Positions 29,320 to 29,562 of a stretch of DNA of 29,562 nt are shown piece by piece. Each line of letters begins with the position of its first letter. Position 1 is the stretch's first letter. The notes beneath the pieces were generated by a model. The model searched no databases, was not told where the DNA came from, and was given only the letters and a program-made list of their open reading frames with translations. The translations under genes were made by a program, and so were the position numbers. Source of the DNA: Chara braunii (lineage: Eukaryota; Streptophyta; Charophyceae; Charales; Characeae); assembly GCA_003427395.1 (NCBI GenBank), contig BFEA01000062.1:516025-545586 (forward strand), in the 5' to 3' direction.

Positions 29320-29562
29320 AAAATTACATCGAATTTTGAAAATTTGAGATACCGGGGCCATTACCCGGCTTTGGCTAAGAGAAATTTGAGCTACTTAGGA
29401 GAATACAACAAACTTCAGAGTCGGACAAGATTCAGAAACTGACTCAAGAGCCCCCCATCAATCCTCTTTACCTCTCTCCGGCAAGACTTACTGCAACAGA
29501 GCCACCATCTCCGTTGCTGCTGTACCCTATTTCCATCTTTTTTTTTTTTTTTTTTTTTTTTT
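29320..29562. other. No gene; poly(T) at the window end
   Basis: About 220 bases without recognisable content lead to a T-tract at 29538-29562 that meets the window edge. Confidence 0.5.

Overview
This window looks like a gene-poor, repeat-dense piece of a plant-type nuclear genome. The evidence is plant-style LINEs (an ORF1 with a DUF4283-like remnant and a CCHC knuckle; an ORF2 with AP endonuclease, reverse transcriptase and a C-terminal CCHC finger), two Gypsy-class LTR-retroelement pieces, long microsatellites and scattered unresolved bases typical of a draft assembly. The protein flavour reminds me of streptophyte (charophyte) algae such as Chara, but that is a weak impression and no host gene is present to test it. 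I found no intact single-copy host gene, no tRNA or rRNA gene and no CRISPR array.

Layout. 1-2427: non-coding; many short perfect hairpins (360-1130) and a five-fold tandem repeat of purine tract + TG + hairpin (1565-1784), read best as the 3' polypurine-tract/LTR side of a minus-strand element. 2428-5205 (-): a decayed Gag-like gene ending in a zinc knuckle. 5372-6373 (-): a Gypsy integrase lacking its His-His half, lying immediately upstream of the Gag, so the visible order is integrase then gag then possible 3' LTR. 6374-7334: unexplained GC-rich and mixed sequence. 7335-7740: an 84-bp near-perfect inverted repeat plus related direct copies. 8072-8245 (+): LINE zinc-finger scrap. 8621-9229 (-): fragment of a different, MDDI-type reverse transcriptase. 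9994-12160 (+): C-terminal half of a divergent LINE, split by element A. 12506-13932 (-): Gypsy reverse transcriptase/RNase H pseudogene. 13964-17167 (+): 5'-truncated LINE (copy 2). 17193-17947 and 18901-19786: elements B and C. 19787-21891: microsatellites, two 26-bp perfect palindromes and a short structured motif. 21892-29222 (-): the longest LINE (copy 3), with ORF1 and ORF2, broken by frameshifts. 29260-29319: a second copy of the structured motif.

The most interesting result is a family of three non-autonomous elements (A, B, C). They share a layout and an AT-rich core motif (TTCTGCATAACATA then T-rich sequence), but each has GC-rich arms built from its own short self-complementary motif (TCCGGAC; CGTTCGGG; GTCCGA). 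Next are the Gag placed after integrase, the tandem hairpins with paired base changes, the 84-bp foldback and the twin palindromes. LINE copies 2 and 3 are relatives in opposite orientation; all coding regions are broken by stops and frameshifts, many of the TGG-to-TGA/TAG or CGA-to-TGA kind expected from cytosine deamination in silenced repeats.
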